24,680 nt of DNA from Pseudomonadota bacterium (GCA_018816605.1 JAHIVS010000024.1:1-24680); one strand, 5' to 3'; counted from the stretch's first letter, positions 7,776-15,706 are shown. The notes: generated by a model not told the origin, from the sequence alone. Program-made: numbers and translations.

Positions 7776-8360
7776 ATGTCAAAAAGAAATGCAATACTTG
7801 TCGCTGCCACCCGACTCTTTTCAAGAAACGGATTCCAGGGGACTTCAATGGCGGAGTTGTCGAGACTGACAGATGCCGCCAGGGGAACCATCTTCCATCA
7901 TTTTATAAACAAGGAGGACCTGTTCCTGAACATCCTTAAAACGGTTCAGGAAAACATCCTTGCGGCCTTCAGGCACCACAAGGAAACCACCTGCTATGGA
8001 AACGGCATGGAGATGGTGGAAGGCGTGGTGACTTTTTACCTTTTCCTTGCAGGGGAGAATGAAGATCAATTCCTTCTGCTCCACCGCCACTATCCCTATC
8101 AGATGGCAGAAACAAACCCGGCTTTCAGGGCATCCCTTGAGGCCGTCTATAATTGCCTTCTGGATATTTTTGAAGAGGGGATCTCCATTGGCATCCTTGA
8201 CGGATCCGTAAAGGCTGCATCCCCGCGCAATACCGCCATGGTCATCTTTGCCATGGTGGATGGTGTGGCAAGATTCAATACCTATAACTTGTACCAGGCC
8301 GGTTCTTTGTACCAGGACCTTCTGGCATCCTGCAGAAAAATACTGGCCCCGGGGAGTTGA
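7776..8360 (+). CDS. TetR-family transcriptional regulator
   Basis: This 194-residue protein has an N-terminal TetR DNA-binding domain (about 5-50) with the usual helix-turn-helix reading FQGTSMAELSRLTDAARGTI followed by FHHFINKEDLF. The C-terminal ligand/dimer domain is unassigned, as is usual for this family. AGGT lies just before the ATG. It heads a plus-strand operon: the kinase-like/receiver gene starts 4 bases after its stop. A palindrome upstream is the likely operator. The effector is unknown. TetR repressors at the head of a phosphorelay operon are uncommon, so the ligand may be the compound handled by the system. Confidence 0.9.
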   Translation: MSKRNAILVAATRLFSRNGFQGTSMAELSRLTDAARGTIFHHFINKEDLFLNILKTVQENILAAFRHHKETTCYGNGMEMVEGVVTFYLFLAGENEDQFLLLHRHYPYQMAETNPAFRASLEAVYNCLLDIFEEGISIGILDGSVKAASPRNTAMVIFAMVDGVARFNTYNLYQAGSLYQDLLASCRKILAPGS

Positions 8361-8364
8361 GAAA

Positions 8365-9591
8365 ATGTCAGTGCTAACCATCTTCAGCGGTATCTTTTGC
8401 AATGAAGCAGCCGTGGTCCGTGATCTTGTGGAAAGCACAGGACTTGTGCTGATCACAGACGAAAAGATCATTGAAACAGCGTCTGGGCTGTCGGGCATGG
8501 AAAAAAGCAAACTTGCAAAAGCGTTTTCCGCCAGAACATCGGTATTCAACAATTTCACCCATGAGAAAGAACGCTCCATTGCCTATCTGAGGCAGTCCCT
8601 GGCAAAAATCTTGGAAAATGAGAATTGTATTGTTTCAGGATACACAGGATTGTTGATTCCTTCAACCCTCCGCCACGTATTGCGGGTTTGCCTCATCGCC
8701 AGAACCGAATTCCGGCTGGCCTTGGCAAAGGAAGAGGGGCAGCCTTCCGACAAAGAAGCCGCCCAGGCCATCCTAGACGAAGATCGTAACAGGTCGGCAT
8801 GGACGGACACACTTTTTTTTGAGCCTGATCCCTGGCATCCGAAGTTATACGACATGGTGCTTCCCATGGGAAAAACCCAGCCCGCCAAGGCGTCTGCTCT
8901 GATTGAAGAAAATCTTCTGAAAGTGGCCCTCCAACGGACAAACGACTCAAAAGCTGCGGTTGATGATTTTCTGCTTGCAGCCGACACGGAAGTGGCTCTG
9001 GCCAATGCCGGCCACAATGTCAGGGTCCGGGCCCAAAACGGAAATCTTGTCCTGACCATCACCCGACAGGTTCTCATGCTCAGCCGTCTGGAAGAAGAAC
9101 TGAAAGCCATTGCCCAAAAGGTGGCAGGTGTCGTATCTGTTGAGACCCTTGTCCACCAAGAAGATCCGCATTCCCCTATTTATAAGCGGCACAACTTTGA
9201 GCTGCCGTCTAAAGTTCTGCTTGTGGATGATGAAAGAGAGTTTGTTCAGACCCTTTCCGAACGGCTCCAGATGCGGGATATGGGATCTGTGGTTGCCTAT
9301 GATGGAAAATCGGCCCTGGATCTTGTCCAAAATGATGCGCCCGAAGTGATGATCATTGATCTGAAAATGCCCGAGATTGACGGTATGGAAATTCTCAGGC
9401 AGGTAAAACAGATCCGGCCAGGAATCCAGGTGATCGTCCTGACCGGCCATGGATCCGAACAGGACCGAATAACCTGTATGAATATGGGTGCCTTTGCATA
9501 TATGCAAAAGCCGGTTGATATCAATTTGCTGAGTGAGACCCTGAAAAAAGCACATAAGGGCTTTGTGGCACACGAAAAAATGCCAGTATAA
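8365..9591 (+). CDS. Cytidylate-kinase-like/BON protein fused to a response-regulator receiver
   Basis: The 408-residue frame starts at the ATG at 8365, with GGGGAG upstream, 4 bases after the TetR stop; an earlier in-frame ATG at 8248 lies inside TetR and is rejected. Residues 1-190 resemble the cytidylate kinase-like family and align with the protein at 3337 (both have FNNFTHE at 61-67, then NC-V-G, HVLR and a W--LYD motif). The P-loop is absent: the N-terminus reads IFSGIFCNEAAVV. Residues 195-265 are BON-like. Residues 282-400 are a receiver with DDE at 288-290, phospho-acceptor Asp332, Thr360 and Lys382. No output domain follows, so the protein may signal by interaction. The histidine kinase gene begins 28 bases downstream and is the likely phosphodonor. 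Confidence 0.8.
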   Translation: MSVLTIFSGIFCNEAAVVRDLVESTGLVLITDEKIIETASGLSGMEKSKLAKAFSARTSVFNNFTHEKERSIAYLRQSLAKILENENCIVSGYTGLLIPSTLRHVLRVCLIARTEFRLALAKEEGQPSDKEAAQAILDEDRNRSAWTDTLFFEPDPWHPKLYDMVLPMGKTQPAKASALIEENLLKVALQRTNDSKAAVDDFLLAADTEVALANAGHNVRVRAQNGNLVLTITRQVLMLSRLEEELKAIAQKVAGVVSVETLVHQEDPHSPIYKRHNFELPSKVLLVDDEREFVQTLSERLQMRDMGSVVAYDGKSALDLVQNDAPEVMIIDLKMPEIDGMEILRQVKQIRPGIQVIVLTGHGSEQDRITCMNMGAFAYMQKPVDINLLSETLKKAHKGFVAHEKMPV

Positions 9592-9619
9592 AAAGCCTTT
9601 TCAACGGACGGTCAACCCA

Positions 9620-11065
9620 ATGAGACGATTGAATAAATTTAAGCCGGCATTCTGGAACCACCGGGATATTGCCGGCGATCACTCCCAGGCAACCTTCAAT
9701 TTCAAGCAAAAATGGAAGCTGATTGTAGTGTTTACCTCCCTTATGGCCCTGCTGCCCCTTTTTGGCATGACCCTTGTGGATTTCAGCCTTACCAGACAGA
9801 TGATCGAAGATGAGGTAAAAAGCGGCATGTCAAAAACCCTGAACCTGGCTGCCGCCTCCATCTCCTGCGCCCATGATCGCCAAACCGCTGCCTTAAACTA
9901 CATTTCTCTTCTGGATTCCAAAGAAGGAGAGGACATCTTTGTTGTCAATGAAGGCGGAAGCCTGCTCACCGCCTCTTCTTACTATGGCAAGCCCGGAACC
10001 GCCAATACCTTTGATACCGGCCTTTTCAACGACCAGGCAGCAATTGTGGAGCATGTGACCCCGGACAAAACAGAGGTCATTATCGGGTATGCGCGAATTA
10101 AGGATTCGCCCTTTACCATCGTGCAGGTTAAAAGCAAACAATGGCTCACAGATCTCTGGTTCAAACCCCGGCTCAAGCTGGTCTGGTATCTGGCCGTCAG
10201 CATTGTTCTGATCCTAGTGTCCATAATGGGGACGGCCACCTATCTTGTGGGCCGCATCCATTCAGCCGATCAGAAAAGGATCGAAATCCTCCACCATGCG
10301 GGATATGCAAATAAACTGGCATCCATAGGGCGGCTGGCATCCGGGGTTGCCCATGAAGTCAATAACCCTTTGGCCATTATCAACCAGAAAACAGGATTGA
10401 TGGTGGATCTTTTGACCCTCAGGGAAAATTCTCCCCCAGATCCCCGTTTGGTTCCCCTTGCCAACGATGTTCTGGAAGCGGTAAAACGATGCAGCACCAT
10501 CACCCGGCGGTTGCTGGATTTTGCCAGACACATGCAATCCACTATACAGCCGGTGGATCTGGGAGCGGTCATCAAACAAACCCTGGCCTTTCTTGAAAAG
10601 GAAGCCCAGCACCGGGGGATACTCCTGTCCGTGGACAATAAGACCCCCATCCGCGGGTTTGAGTGTGACAGGGGCAGCCTCCAGCAAATATTTCTCAACC
10701 TGTTTGACAATGCCTTTGCTGCCATGGAAAAGGGGGGTCAACTTAAAATCCGCGTCAGATTCAAGGCAAAAAAAAACGTAATCATCACCATTTCCGATAC
10801 CGGGACCGGTATTTCACCCGAAGATATTCATAATATCTTTGAGCCGTTTTATTCATCAAAAAAGGCCCATTGGGGTACCGGTCTTGGCCTGTCCATTACC
10901 TATGGACTGGTCAAAGAGATGGGGGGGGATATCATGGTAAAAACCCAACCGGGAACAGGCACCTGCTTTACCCTGGTGCTGCCTGTTGCACCGGAGAAAC
11001 AACACAAGCCGGATCATGATTCCCAGAAATTGCCTGATCCTGTATTGAATTCCGGAGGTAAATGA
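9620..11065 (+). CDS. Membrane-bound sensor histidine kinase
   Basis: The ATG at 9620 is chosen because GGACGG precedes it; the frame is open upstream to 9563, but that part overlaps the previous gene. The 481-residue product has a transmembrane helix at about 33-55, an extracytoplasmic sensor of about 130 residues that resembles a small Cache/PAS-like fold, and a second helix at about 186-209. The HisKA domain has its H-box phospho-acceptor His245 in ASGVAHEVNNPLAII. HATPase_c has an N-box NLFDNAFAAM (about 360), G1 DTGTGI (about 393) and G2 GTGLGLSI. All catalytic motifs are intact. The class often pairs with separate receivers, and two are encoded nearby: one in the fusion just upstream and one at 11812. 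It overlaps the next gene at an ATGA, indicating translational coupling. Confidence 0.93.
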   Translation: MRRLNKFKPAFWNHRDIAGDHSQATFNFKQKWKLIVVFTSLMALLPLFGMTLVDFSLTRQMIEDEVKSGMSKTLNLAAASISCAHDRQTAALNYISLLDSKEGEDIFVVNEGGSLLTASSYYGKPGTANTFDTGLFNDQAAIVEHVTPDKTEVIIGYARIKDSPFTIVQVKSKQWLTDLWFKPRLKLVWYLAVSIVLILVSIMGTATYLVGRIHSADQKRIEILHHAGYANKLASIGRLASGVAHEVNNPLAIINQKTGLMVDLLTLRENSPPDPRLVPLANDVLEAVKRCSTITRRLLDFARHMQSTIQPVDLGAVIKQTLAFLEKEAQHRGILLSVDNKTPIRGFECDRGSLQQIFLNLFDNAFAAMEKGGQLKIRVRFKAKKNVIITISDTGTGISPEDIHNIFEPFYSSKKAHWGTGLGLSITYGLVKEMGGDIMVKTQPGTGTCFTLVLPVAPEKQHKPDHDSQKLPDPVLNSGGK

Positions 11066-11757
11066 ACACGAACCACAAAACCAGAGATACGGCGGGTGCC
11101 CCAATATTGGCAGCCGCAGGGATGCAGTTTTTTGGCAGAATGTCGGCGGCTGCAACCCATGAGATCAAGAACACCCTGGCCATTATCAATGAAAATGCAG
11201 GGCTTCTGGAAGATTTGACCCTGATGGCAGAAAAAGGACAGCCCCTTTCCACCGAACGGGTCAAGGATATTTCAAAGCGCCTGGCAAAACAAGTGCACCG
11301 GGCAGATCTGATATTGAAAAAACTAAACCGCCTTTCCCACAGCGTAGACCTGACCAGGGAACGGGTCGATCTTGAAAAAGCGGTGATTTTTGTTCTGGAT
11401 CTGGCCGGAAGACTTCTTGAAATGCAGCAGGTGACGGTGGAGATCACCCCTCCCCCATCCCCCGTGGTGGTTGACACCAACCTGTTTTATCTGCAAACTG
11501 GAATATGGATGGCCATTGACATGGCCTGCTGTTGCGCTGACCAGGAGAAACAGGTCAATATTTCATTTGGAACCGATTCAACCATCCCTTCGGTCTGGTT
11601 TTCAATGGGCCGGGCCGACAAAGACCAGAAAGGGGACAACATGAAGGCGCTATTTGAATCGGTGGAAGACCAGGCACTATTGGCATATCTGGGAATTGTC
11701 ATTGAGAAGAACAACAAAAATAACGGGTTTGGCCTTTTGTGGACGAAATGCGGTTAA
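11062..11757 (+). CDS. Histidine-kinase-like protein with intact H-box but no recognisable ATPase motifs
   Basis: This 231-residue soluble protein overlaps the preceding kinase stop (ATGA), with GGAGG upstream. Residues 20-100 form a HisKA-like dimerisation/phosphotransfer segment with His33 in AAATHEIKNTLAIINENA, very close to a kinase H-box. Residues 105-231 have the size of a shortened HATPase_c domain. They lack the N-box (the matching place reads WMAIDMACCCAD) and both glycine boxes (no DxGxG, no GxGLGL), so ATP binding is unlikely. It could act as a phosphotransfer protein between the full kinase and the receivers, or as a pseudokinase regulator. No membrane segment is seen. Confidence 0.72.
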   Translation: MNTNHKTRDTAGAPILAAAGMQFFGRMSAAATHEIKNTLAIINENAGLLEDLTLMAEKGQPLSTERVKDISKRLAKQVHRADLILKKLNRLSHSVDLTRERVDLEKAVIFVLDLAGRLLEMQQVTVEITPPPSPVVVDTNLFYLQTGIWMAIDMACCCADQEKQVNISFGTDSTIPSVWFSMGRADKDQKGDNMKALFESVEDQALLAYLGIVIEKNNKNNGFGLLWTKCG

Positions 11758-11811
11758 CCCCTTACACCTAAATTTTATATATTAAAAACACCCTATATCA
11801 AGGAGAAAAAA

Positions 11812-12237
11812 ATGTCGGAAAAAGTATTGCTTGTGGATGATGAAAAAGAATTTCTGGAAATTATGTCCGAACGGATGCGGGCAAGGGGTATGATCGTGAC
11901 CGCCACCGAATCTGCTGACCAGGCCCTGTCCATTATCGAAAAGGAATCCTTTGATGCCATTATCATGGATTTTCAAATGCCGGAAATGGATGGAATGGAG
12001 GCATTAAAAGCCATTAAAAAGAAACGGCCCGAACTGCAGATCATTCTGCTTACCGGCTATGCCACTGTTGAGAAAACAGTAGAAGCCATGAAAATAGGGG
12101 CAACGGATTTCCTTGAAAAACCGGCAGATCTTGAAGCGCTTGTGGAAAAGATCAAAACTGCAAAAGCAGAAAAAATGCTATTGGTTGAAAAACAGACAGA
12201 AGAAAAGATCAAGGATATCCTCCAGCGGCACCGCTAG
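11812..12237 (+). CDS. Stand-alone response regulator receiver
   Basis: This 141-residue protein is a complete CheY-like receiver (2-120) with acidic pocket D9-D10-E11, phospho-acceptor Asp53 in IIMDFQMPEMDG, Thr81 and Lys103 in the LEKPAD turn. A charged helical tail of about 25 residues follows and no output domain is present. AAGGAG precedes the ATG, and the gene begins 54 bases after the kinase-like gene. It is closely similar to the receiver of the fusion at 8365 (both read KVLLVDDE and have a PE-DGME run). It is the last gene of the signalling operon and may be a phosphate sink or a relay intermediate. Confidence 0.92.
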   Translation: MSEKVLLVDDEKEFLEIMSERMRARGMIVTATESADQALSIIEKESFDAIIMDFQMPEMDGMEALKAIKKKRPELQIILLTGYATVEKTVEAMKIGATDFLEKPADLEALVEKIKTAKAEKMLLVEKQTEEKIKDILQRHR

Positions 12238-12259
12238 GTTCGTTTGACACGGATTGCAT

Positions 12260-12313
12260 CCATTTGGGTGCAGCCACGCTGATCGGGTTGCCCCCGATCA
12301 GCGCTTCAAATGG
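12260..12313 (+). other. Nested stem-loop after the signalling operon
   Basis: An 11-bp perfect stem, CGCTGATCGGG (12277-12287) with CCCGATCAGCG (12293-12303), is enclosed by a second helix, CCATTTG (12260-12266) with CAAATGG (12307-12313). It lies 23 bases after the last receiver stop. No T-run follows, so it is either a weak or factor-dependent terminator or a structured 3' end. Confidence 0.6.
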
Positions 12314-12404
12314 GGTTCCCATTCTTCAGTTTAATAGAGGATTTATATCATACCTTTTAATAAGGTCACAAAGGATCAATCTCATCCCTATTAAAAAAGA
12401 TTTC

Positions 12405-12433
12405 TTGACAATCAAAAGGGAACACGTTATTTT
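12405..12433 (+). promoter_or_regulatory. Sigma-70-type promoter for the riboswitch-terC transcript
   Basis: A perfect -35 TTGACA (12405-12410), a 17-base spacer and a -10 TATTTT (12428-12433) place the transcript start at about 12440, immediately at the 5' end of the manganese riboswitch. Confidence 0.75.
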
Positions 12434-12440
12434 CCCCTCT

Positions 12441-12580
12441 CAATAAAGGGGAGTAGTTATCGGCTGGAGAAAAGGCCGACCCGGATTCCGTCAATACGGT
12501 TAAAAGACCCGGAATCGGGACAGTTTTTCTGAAACAAGACCTTTATCTTAGGCATTCATGCTGAGGATAAAGGTTTTTTT
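12441..12580 (+). ncRNA. yybP-ykoY manganese riboswitch with terminator
   Basis: The leader contains the conserved 5' block AAAGGGGAGTAG (12445-12456) and the 3' block ending in CAAGACCTTTAT, typical of the yybP-ykoY Mn2+ riboswitch, which commonly precedes TerC/Alx exporters. The P1 strand ATAAAGG (12443-12449) can pair with CCTTTAT (12540-12546). A second GATAAAGGT (12566-12574) can pair with the same 3' strand, ACCTTTATC (12539-12547), and is followed by a T-run (12574-12580), forming an intrinsic terminator. The two structures exclude each other, so Mn2+ binding should prevent termination and turn the exporter on. Confidence 0.9.
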
Positions 12581-12627
12581 ATTTTCAACATGGGCGGATA
12601 TTAACTATATTTTAAGGGATTATACCG

Positions 12628-13599
12628 ATGTTTGTTGAAATCACATGGATTCACTGGGCCGCTTTTATCCTGGCCGTCATTCTATTTCTGGCGCTGGACT
12701 TGGGCGTGTTCCATAGAAAAGCCCATTCTGTCAAATTCAAAGAAGCGCTCTTGTGGTCAGCTGTATGGTTTTTAATGGCCATGGGATTTGCCTGGGGGCT
12801 TTACGAGCTGCGTGGTCCGGAAGACGGGCTTGAATTTTTAACCGGTTATGTCCTGGAAAAGTCCCTGTCCATGGACAATGTGTTCGTCATTGCTCTGATT
12901 TTTGGATATTTTAGGGTCCCCTTAGCCTACCAGCACCGGGTCTTGTTCTGGGGTATCATAGGGGCTCTTGTCATGCGCGGAATAATGATCGGAGCCGGAG
13001 CTGCCCTGGTACGCCAATTTGAATGGACGCTAGTCCTTTTTGGCGGTTTTCTGGTTTTCAGCGGAATCAAATTGCTCTTAACCAAAGAAGAAAGTGTGGA
13101 TCCCGAAAAAAATATCATAATGCGGTTGGCCCGGAAATTTCTGCCGGTATCTGCCGCATATGATAAACATCATTTCATCACCAGGGTCAATGGCCGTCAC
13201 ATGCTGACCCCGCTTTTTCTGGTACTGATCATGGTGGAAACAACCGATGTGATCTTTGCTCTGGATTCCATTCCGGCGATCTTCGGCATCACAACAAAGG
13301 AATACATTGTATTCACCTCCAATGTATTTGCCATTCTGGGACTTCGATCCCTATATTTTGTCCTGGCCGGTGCCATAGAATATTTTCGTTTCCTGAAATT
13401 CGGACTCTCGCTGATTCTCGTGTTTATCGGCGCTAAAATGCTCCTGATAAAATACATACACATATCAACGTCCGTCTCTTTGGGGATCATCGGGGCAATT
13501 TTATTCATCTCGATCGGGGTTTCCCTTGTCAGCCGCTGGATACAGGGCAACAAACCATTGGAGCACAAAGAAGTTTCGGTACAAAGATCAATTGATTAG
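12628..13599 (+). CDS. TerC/Alx-family manganese exporter
   Basis: This 323-residue inner-membrane protein has about eight or nine transmembrane helices and the TerC-family signatures. An acidic EKSLSMDNVFV run (near 76-86) and the second acidic motif TTDVIFALDSIPAIFGIT probably form the cation pathway. Length and motifs match the Alx subgroup, which exports Mn2+. AAGGGA precedes the ATG at 12628. The yybP-ykoY riboswitch directly upstream supports manganese efflux rather than tellurite resistance. A Tim44-domain membrane protein gene follows 34 bases downstream and may be co-transcribed. Confidence 0.92.
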   Translation: MFVEITWIHWAAFILAVILFLALDLGVFHRKAHSVKFKEALLWSAVWFLMAMGFAWGLYELRGPEDGLEFLTGYVLEKSLSMDNVFVIALIFGYFRVPLAYQHRVLFWGIIGALVMRGIMIGAGAALVRQFEWTLVLFGGFLVFSGIKLLLTKEESVDPEKNIIMRLARKFLPVSAAYDKHHFITRVNGRHMLTPLFLVLIMVETTDVIFALDSIPAIFGITTKEYIVFTSNVFAILGLRSLYFVLAGAIEYFRFLKFGLSLILVFIGAKMLLIKYIHISTSVSLGIIGAILFISIGVSLVSRWIQGNKPLEHKEVSVQRSID

Positions 13600-13633
13600 A
13601 TATCTTAAATAATAATAAAATGGAGAAACTGAA

Positions 13634-14560
13634 ATGCAGATTGTTTCAAAAACAAAATTGACCCTGACACTTTTAACGCTATCGATGTTTTTCATGGTAG
13701 CAGGGATTATGGAAACGGCCGATGCCCGCACAAAAGGGGGCGGGCGTTCCTTTAAAAAGGCCCCGGCTGCATCAAAACCTGCAGCACAGGCCAAACCGCC
13801 CCAGGCTGTTTCAAGCCCCATGGGCGGGTCCTTTGCAAGGGGGCTGGCCGGTGGCGTGATGGGAGGCCTCCTTGGCGGTATGCTTTTCGGCGGAATGGCC
13901 AATGCCGGCGGCGGCGGACTCGGCGGCAGCGGGTTTGGTTTATTTGAGATCCTGCTGCTGGCAGGAATCGGTTATTTTTTATACCGGCGGTTCTCCCGTC
14001 GCAAGGCGCTGGCCACAAATCCGGGAATGGCATCGCCACAGAGTGGAACGGCACCCTTGCGATTGTTTTCAGGTGCCGGTGCCGAACAGGAGAGCCCGGA
14101 TACCAATGAGGAAGATCCCCTGGTCACAGGCGTAAGGGAAATCTGGACCGTTGACAACAATTTTGACCCGGATGCATTTAAAGAGACCGCCCAGGATTTG
14201 TTTTTCAAGATTCAAGCCGGATGGACCCGCCGGGATGCGTCGGTGCTGGAACCTTTTGTGGGGAATCAATTGCTGGATGAATATCGGCAGCATTTTGACG
14301 AGCTCAAACAACTGGGCCATTTCAATCGCCTTGAAAATATTGCCGTCCGCAAGGTTGAGCTGATGGCCGCCGGTGTTCAGGACCGTGAAATTTTTGTCAC
14401 CGTTCGATTTACCGCCAATCTTCTGGATTATACCGTGGATGAAATCTCCGGAGAGATCCTAAAAGGGGATGCTGAAAATTCCATAAAATTTGATGAAGAA
14501 TGGACCTTTACCACACCGGTGGGAACCAAAAAATGGAAGCTTGAAGGAATAGAGGTTTAA
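13634..14560 (+). CDS. Tim44-like-domain membrane protein
   Basis: This 308-residue protein starts with a hydrophobic signal or anchor segment (about 8-28), then a low-complexity Ala/Pro/Lys region (35-60) and a Gly-rich hydrophobic stretch (about 68-95). A transmembrane helix, FGLFEILLLAGIGYFLYRRF, lies near 98-117, and a C-terminal Tim44-like domain (about 165-306) ends in EEWTFTTPVGTKKWKLEGIE, the usual close of this bacterial family. Its function is not known; the mitochondrial counterpart is a translocase component, and bacterial members are membrane-tethered with the domain in the cytoplasm or periplasm. It lies behind the Mn exporter gene and may share its riboswitch-controlled transcript. 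Confidence 0.82.
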   Translation: MQIVSKTKLTLTLLTLSMFFMVAGIMETADARTKGGGRSFKKAPAASKPAAQAKPPQAVSSPMGGSFARGLAGGVMGGLLGGMLFGGMANAGGGGLGGSGFGLFEILLLAGIGYFLYRRFSRRKALATNPGMASPQSGTAPLRLFSGAGAEQESPDTNEEDPLVTGVREIWTVDNNFDPDAFKETAQDLFFKIQAGWTRRDASVLEPFVGNQLLDEYRQHFDELKQLGHFNRLENIAVRKVELMAAGVQDREIFVTVRFTANLLDYTVDEISGEILKGDAENSIKFDEEWTFTTPVGTKKWKLEGIEV

Positions 14561-14574
14561 ATTTAAGGCCTCAA

Positions 14575-14699
14575 CTTTCGGAGTTGGCAGGTTCCTCATG
14601 GGGTCAGGCTTTCTTTATTGCGTTTTGTTCCGTCTAATAATTAAGACATAGACAACAGCGCAATAAAAAAGACTGACCCGTTCCTCCGAAGTCCGAAAG
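14575..14699. repeat. REPIN-like long inverted repeat
   Basis: The left arm GGGTCAGGCTTTCTTTATTG (continuing CG, 14601-14622) and the right arm (14659-14679, the reverse complement with one mismatch and one indel) flank a 36-base loop. Outside them CTTTCGGA (14575-14582) pairs with TCCGAAAG (14692-14699). GGGTCAGGC-type arms are typical of REP/REPIN palindromes mobilised by RAYT-type transposases in proteobacteria. This element lies in the non-coding gap between two genes, the usual REP position. No transposase is encoded nearby. It could also act as a terminator for the upstream gene. Confidence 0.55.
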
Positions 14700-14761
14700 A
14701 TGCATGTATGCGGGGTGACCGATTGGCCTTGATGTTTTATCGGCCGATATAGGTGATATAA

Positions 14762-15577
14762 ATGATCAAACAGATACTCATATGCTTGTGTTGCTTGTTT
14801 GTTTTTTGGGGATGTGACAATACCAATCTGGAGCTTGCCACCCAAGCAGGGATAGACGCGATTAAAGCTGCAACCTTGAGTGACGAGGATATCAAGCGTC
14901 TTGCAGCAAATGCCTCAAAACAATCGGATTCACAAAATACGATTGCAGGAATCGTGAATCCTTACGGAATGCGCTTGGAAAAGCTTGTGGGGGACCGATA
15001 CAACTCAAACGGATATGTGTTTGATTTCAAGGTGTATCTCTCGCCTAGGATCAATGCGTTTGCCATGGCAGACGGAACCATACGGATTTACTCTGGGCTG
15101 ATGGACATGATGAGCGATGAGGAGCTGCTCTTTGTGGTGGGCCATGAAATGGGCCATGTGGTGAAAAACCATATCAAGAAAAAAATTATGCTGGCCTATG
15201 CTGCGAGCGCTGTGCGGAAGGGAATCGCTTCCCAGGATAACCTGGTCGGAGATTTTGCACGATCCTCCCTGGGCGGATTGACCCAGACGCTTTTGAATGC
15301 CCAGTTTTCACAGGCAGAAGAAAAAGAGGCTGATGATTTTGGTCTTCTGTTTTTAAAAAACCACGGATTTGATATCAGTGCGGCCATATCCGCCTTAAAA
15401 AAATTGGACGGCCTGGGACAAAATCATTCTTTTTTGTCAAGTCACCCTGACCCTGCCATGAGGGCTGAACGTCTGCAAAAGCAGATTCTTTCACCAGAAA
15501 AAACAGAGGCCCAATCCCTTCTGGATAAATTTCATTCCTTCCTGGATAACTCTATTCTGAAAAAACTTTTGTGGTGA
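14762..15577 (+). CDS. M48-family metallopeptidase lipoprotein
   Basis: This 271-residue protein begins with a lipoprotein signal peptide: a hydrophobic core, then VFWGC with lipidated Cys18. The zinc site HEMGH has His128, Glu129 and His132, and the third ligand lies in EADDFG (Glu189). It ends with the SSHPDPAMRAERL segment (near 225) that marks M48B/LoiP-YcaL-type peptidases of the outer membrane or periplasm. These degrade misfolded or misassembled envelope proteins. AGGTGA precedes the ATG. It appears monocistronic: a REPIN-like element lies upstream and a cobalamin riboswitch region downstream. Confidence 0.9.
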   Translation: MIKQILICLCCLFVFWGCDNTNLELATQAGIDAIKAATLSDEDIKRLAANASKQSDSQNTIAGIVNPYGMRLEKLVGDRYNSNGYVFDFKVYLSPRINAFAMADGTIRIYSGLMDMMSDEELLFVVGHEMGHVVKNHIKKKIMLAYAASAVRKGIASQDNLVGDFARSSLGGLTQTLLNAQFSQAEEKEADDFGLLFLKNHGFDISAAISALKKLDGLGQNHSFLSSHPDPAMRAERLQKQILSPEKTEAQSLLDKFHSFLDNSILKKLLW

Positions 15578-15670
15578 ATCGATTGTAAACCTATTCTTTT
15601 CTGCACCGCACAGGGGGAATCTTCCGATTTCACCGTCCGGATCAATCTCTCGTATTTACTGATTTTTTAC

Positions 15671-15701
15671 TTGACTTTTTTTTGTTCCCCCGCAATGATA
15701 T
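15671..15701 (+). promoter_or_regulatory. Candidate promoter of the left cobalamin-riboswitch transcript
   Basis: TTGACT (15671-15676) is a good -35. AATGAT or TGATAT, 17-19 bases downstream, is a modest -10. Together they place the start just before the riboswitch. The 93 bases between the M48 stop and this site contain nothing else I recognise. Confidence 0.45.
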
Positions 15702-15706
15702 CGCCT

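Noticed and set aside
8248..8364. Upstream extension of the kinase-like/receiver gene from the ATG at 8248
   Set aside because: It overlaps the TetR gene in another frame, and the ATG at 8365 has a clear GGGGAG ribosome site.
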